6,048 nt of DNA, from assembly GCA_964465385.1 (NCBI GenBank), contig CAYXIM010000088.1, forward strand, positions 1-6,048, given 5' to 3'. The notes below the pieces were generated by a model, which saw only the letters and a list, made by a program, of their open reading frames with translations, made no database searches and was not told the origin of the DNA. How positions within the stretch are numbered: the stretch's first letter is position 1; each line of letters begins with the position of its first letter. The position numbers and the translations under genes were made by a program. The DNA comes from JAAYBY01 sp964465385. GTDB taxonomy: Bacteria; Bacillota; Clostridia; Saccharofermentanales; UBA5734. Positions 5,341 through 6,048 of the stretch are shown here, one piece after another.

Positions 5341-6048
5341 ATGCTTCCTGCAGTACTCATTCCGGCTTACAAACCGAATGCGCGTTTTATCGCGCTTATT
5401 GATGACCTGATCGCCTGTGGATTTGAACACATCCTGGCTGTTGATGACGGCAGTGGCCCTGGTTACGGGCCCCTTTTTGACCAGGCCAGGCAGCGGGGCT
5501 GCCAGGTGTTGACCCATGCGGTGAACATGGGCAAAGGCCGAGCCATCAAGACTGGCGTCAACCAGGTGTTGCTGGATGACCGGTTGACGGCTGGTGTGAT
5601 CACAGCCGATGCCGACGGCCAGCATCTGGCCCAGGATGTCCTGGCCATAGCCCGGGCCATGCAAGAGCAGCCCCAGGCCCTGGTGTTGGGGGTGCGTTGC
5701 TTCTCAGGCACGGTGCCCATCCGCAACCGCATCGGAAATGAGATCACCCGCTTTGTTTTTGCCCTGGTCAACGGTTTTGGCGTCTTGGACACCCAGTCGG
5801 GTCTGCGTGGTTTTTCGCCCACTGTGCTGCCTTTTCTCCTGGCCCTCAAAGGAGAGCGCTATGATTATGAGATGAACATGCTCTTGGAAGCCAAACCCAA
5901 TGGGGTGCCGATCGCCCAGGTGCCCATTGAAACCGTTTACATTGATGGCAACACCCACTCCCATTATCGTGTGGTGGTTGATTCCGCCAAAATTTATGCG
6001 CTTTTGATCAAATATATGCTGTCCTCCTTGCTGGCCGGGGTGGTTGAT
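5341..6048 (+). CDS. Family 2 glycosyltransferase, probably fused to a GtrA-like membrane domain (partial, runs off the right edge)
   Basis: An open frame of 236 codons with no stop before the window ends. It is a DPM/DPG-synthase-type GT2 enzyme, which moves a sugar from a nucleotide donor to a lipid or similar acceptor at the cytoplasmic face of the membrane. The GT-A fold starts at once with AVLIPAYKP (4-12). Then come DDGS (35-38), the NMGKGRAIKTG block (62-72) and TADADGQH (88-95) with the D90-x-D92 metal site. DTQSGLRGFS (150-159), YDYEMNML (174-181) and the late VPIETVYIDGN block with SHYR follow. The last visible residues, IYALLIKYMLSSLLAGVVD (218-236), look like the first helix of a GtrA domain, as in GT2-GtrA fusions. 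The ATG at 5341 has GAAAGG 9 bases upstream and fits the family start. The frame is open back to an ATG at 5233, but that 36-residue extension is Arg/Gly/Cys-rich, unlike GT2, and lacks a ribosome site. Confidence 0.85.
   Translation, partial: MLPAVLIPAYKPNARFIALIDDLIACGFEHILAVDDGSGPGYGPLFDQARQRGCQVLTHAVNMGKGRAIKTGVNQVLLDDRLTAGVITADADGQHLAQDVLAIARAMQEQPQALVLGVRCFSGTVPIRNRIGNEITRFVFALVNGFGVLDTQSGLRGFSPTVLPFLLALKGERYDYEMNMLLEAKPNGVPIAQVPIETVYIDGNTHSHYRVVVDSAKIYALLIKYMLSSLLAGVVD

Overview
The window (6048 bp, roughly half G+C) looks like ordinary chromosome from an anaerobic, Clostridia-like Firmicute. The reasons are strong AGGAGG-type ribosome binding sites, GTG and TTG starts, a YtxH/DUF948 pair, a NagB-like protein of a type I associate with Clostridia, and a GT2 protein running into a GtrA-like segment. 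The phylum is an inference at moderate confidence. Nothing points to phage, plasmid, insertion sequence, CRISPR or a defence system. Seven complete or near-complete genes and one gene tail fill nearly all of the sequence.

Left block (1-2412, + strand): the 3' end of an Na+-translocating NADH:quinone oxidoreductase (Na+-NQR) operon, in the order nqrD (tail only), nqrE, nqrF. A 153-residue protein I cannot assign follows at once and appears to be the last gene of the operon. NqrF takes electrons from NADH and passes them through FAD and a [2Fe-2S] cluster towards the membrane subunits. NqrD and NqrE each supply half of an intramembrane iron-sulfur site, and the complex exports Na+. NqrF here is a compact form. 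A strong, symmetric hairpin with A and T tracts (2378-2412) ends the operon and also serves the convergent gene pair on the other strand.

Middle block (2425-3527, - strand): a two-gene unit coding for a YtxH-family and a DUF948 (YtxG-like) membrane protein, probably an envelope or stress function. A candidate promoter lies in the 223-bp intergenic region, which also holds a candidate promoter for the gene to the right.

Right block (3528-6048): a TTG-started member of the NagB/glucosamine-6-phosphate deaminase superfamily with altered active-site positions (+). It overlaps tail-to-tail by 7 bp with tcdA (-), the tRNA t6A dehydratase. tcdA is divergent from a family 2 glycosyltransferase (+) that runs off the right edge and seems to be entering a fused GtrA-like membrane domain. 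tcdA has a good extended -10 promoter.

The most interesting items are the unassigned protein at the end of the nqr operon, the substituted catalytic and phosphate-loop positions of the NagB-like protein, and the shortened NqrF. I do not see a novel multi-gene system.
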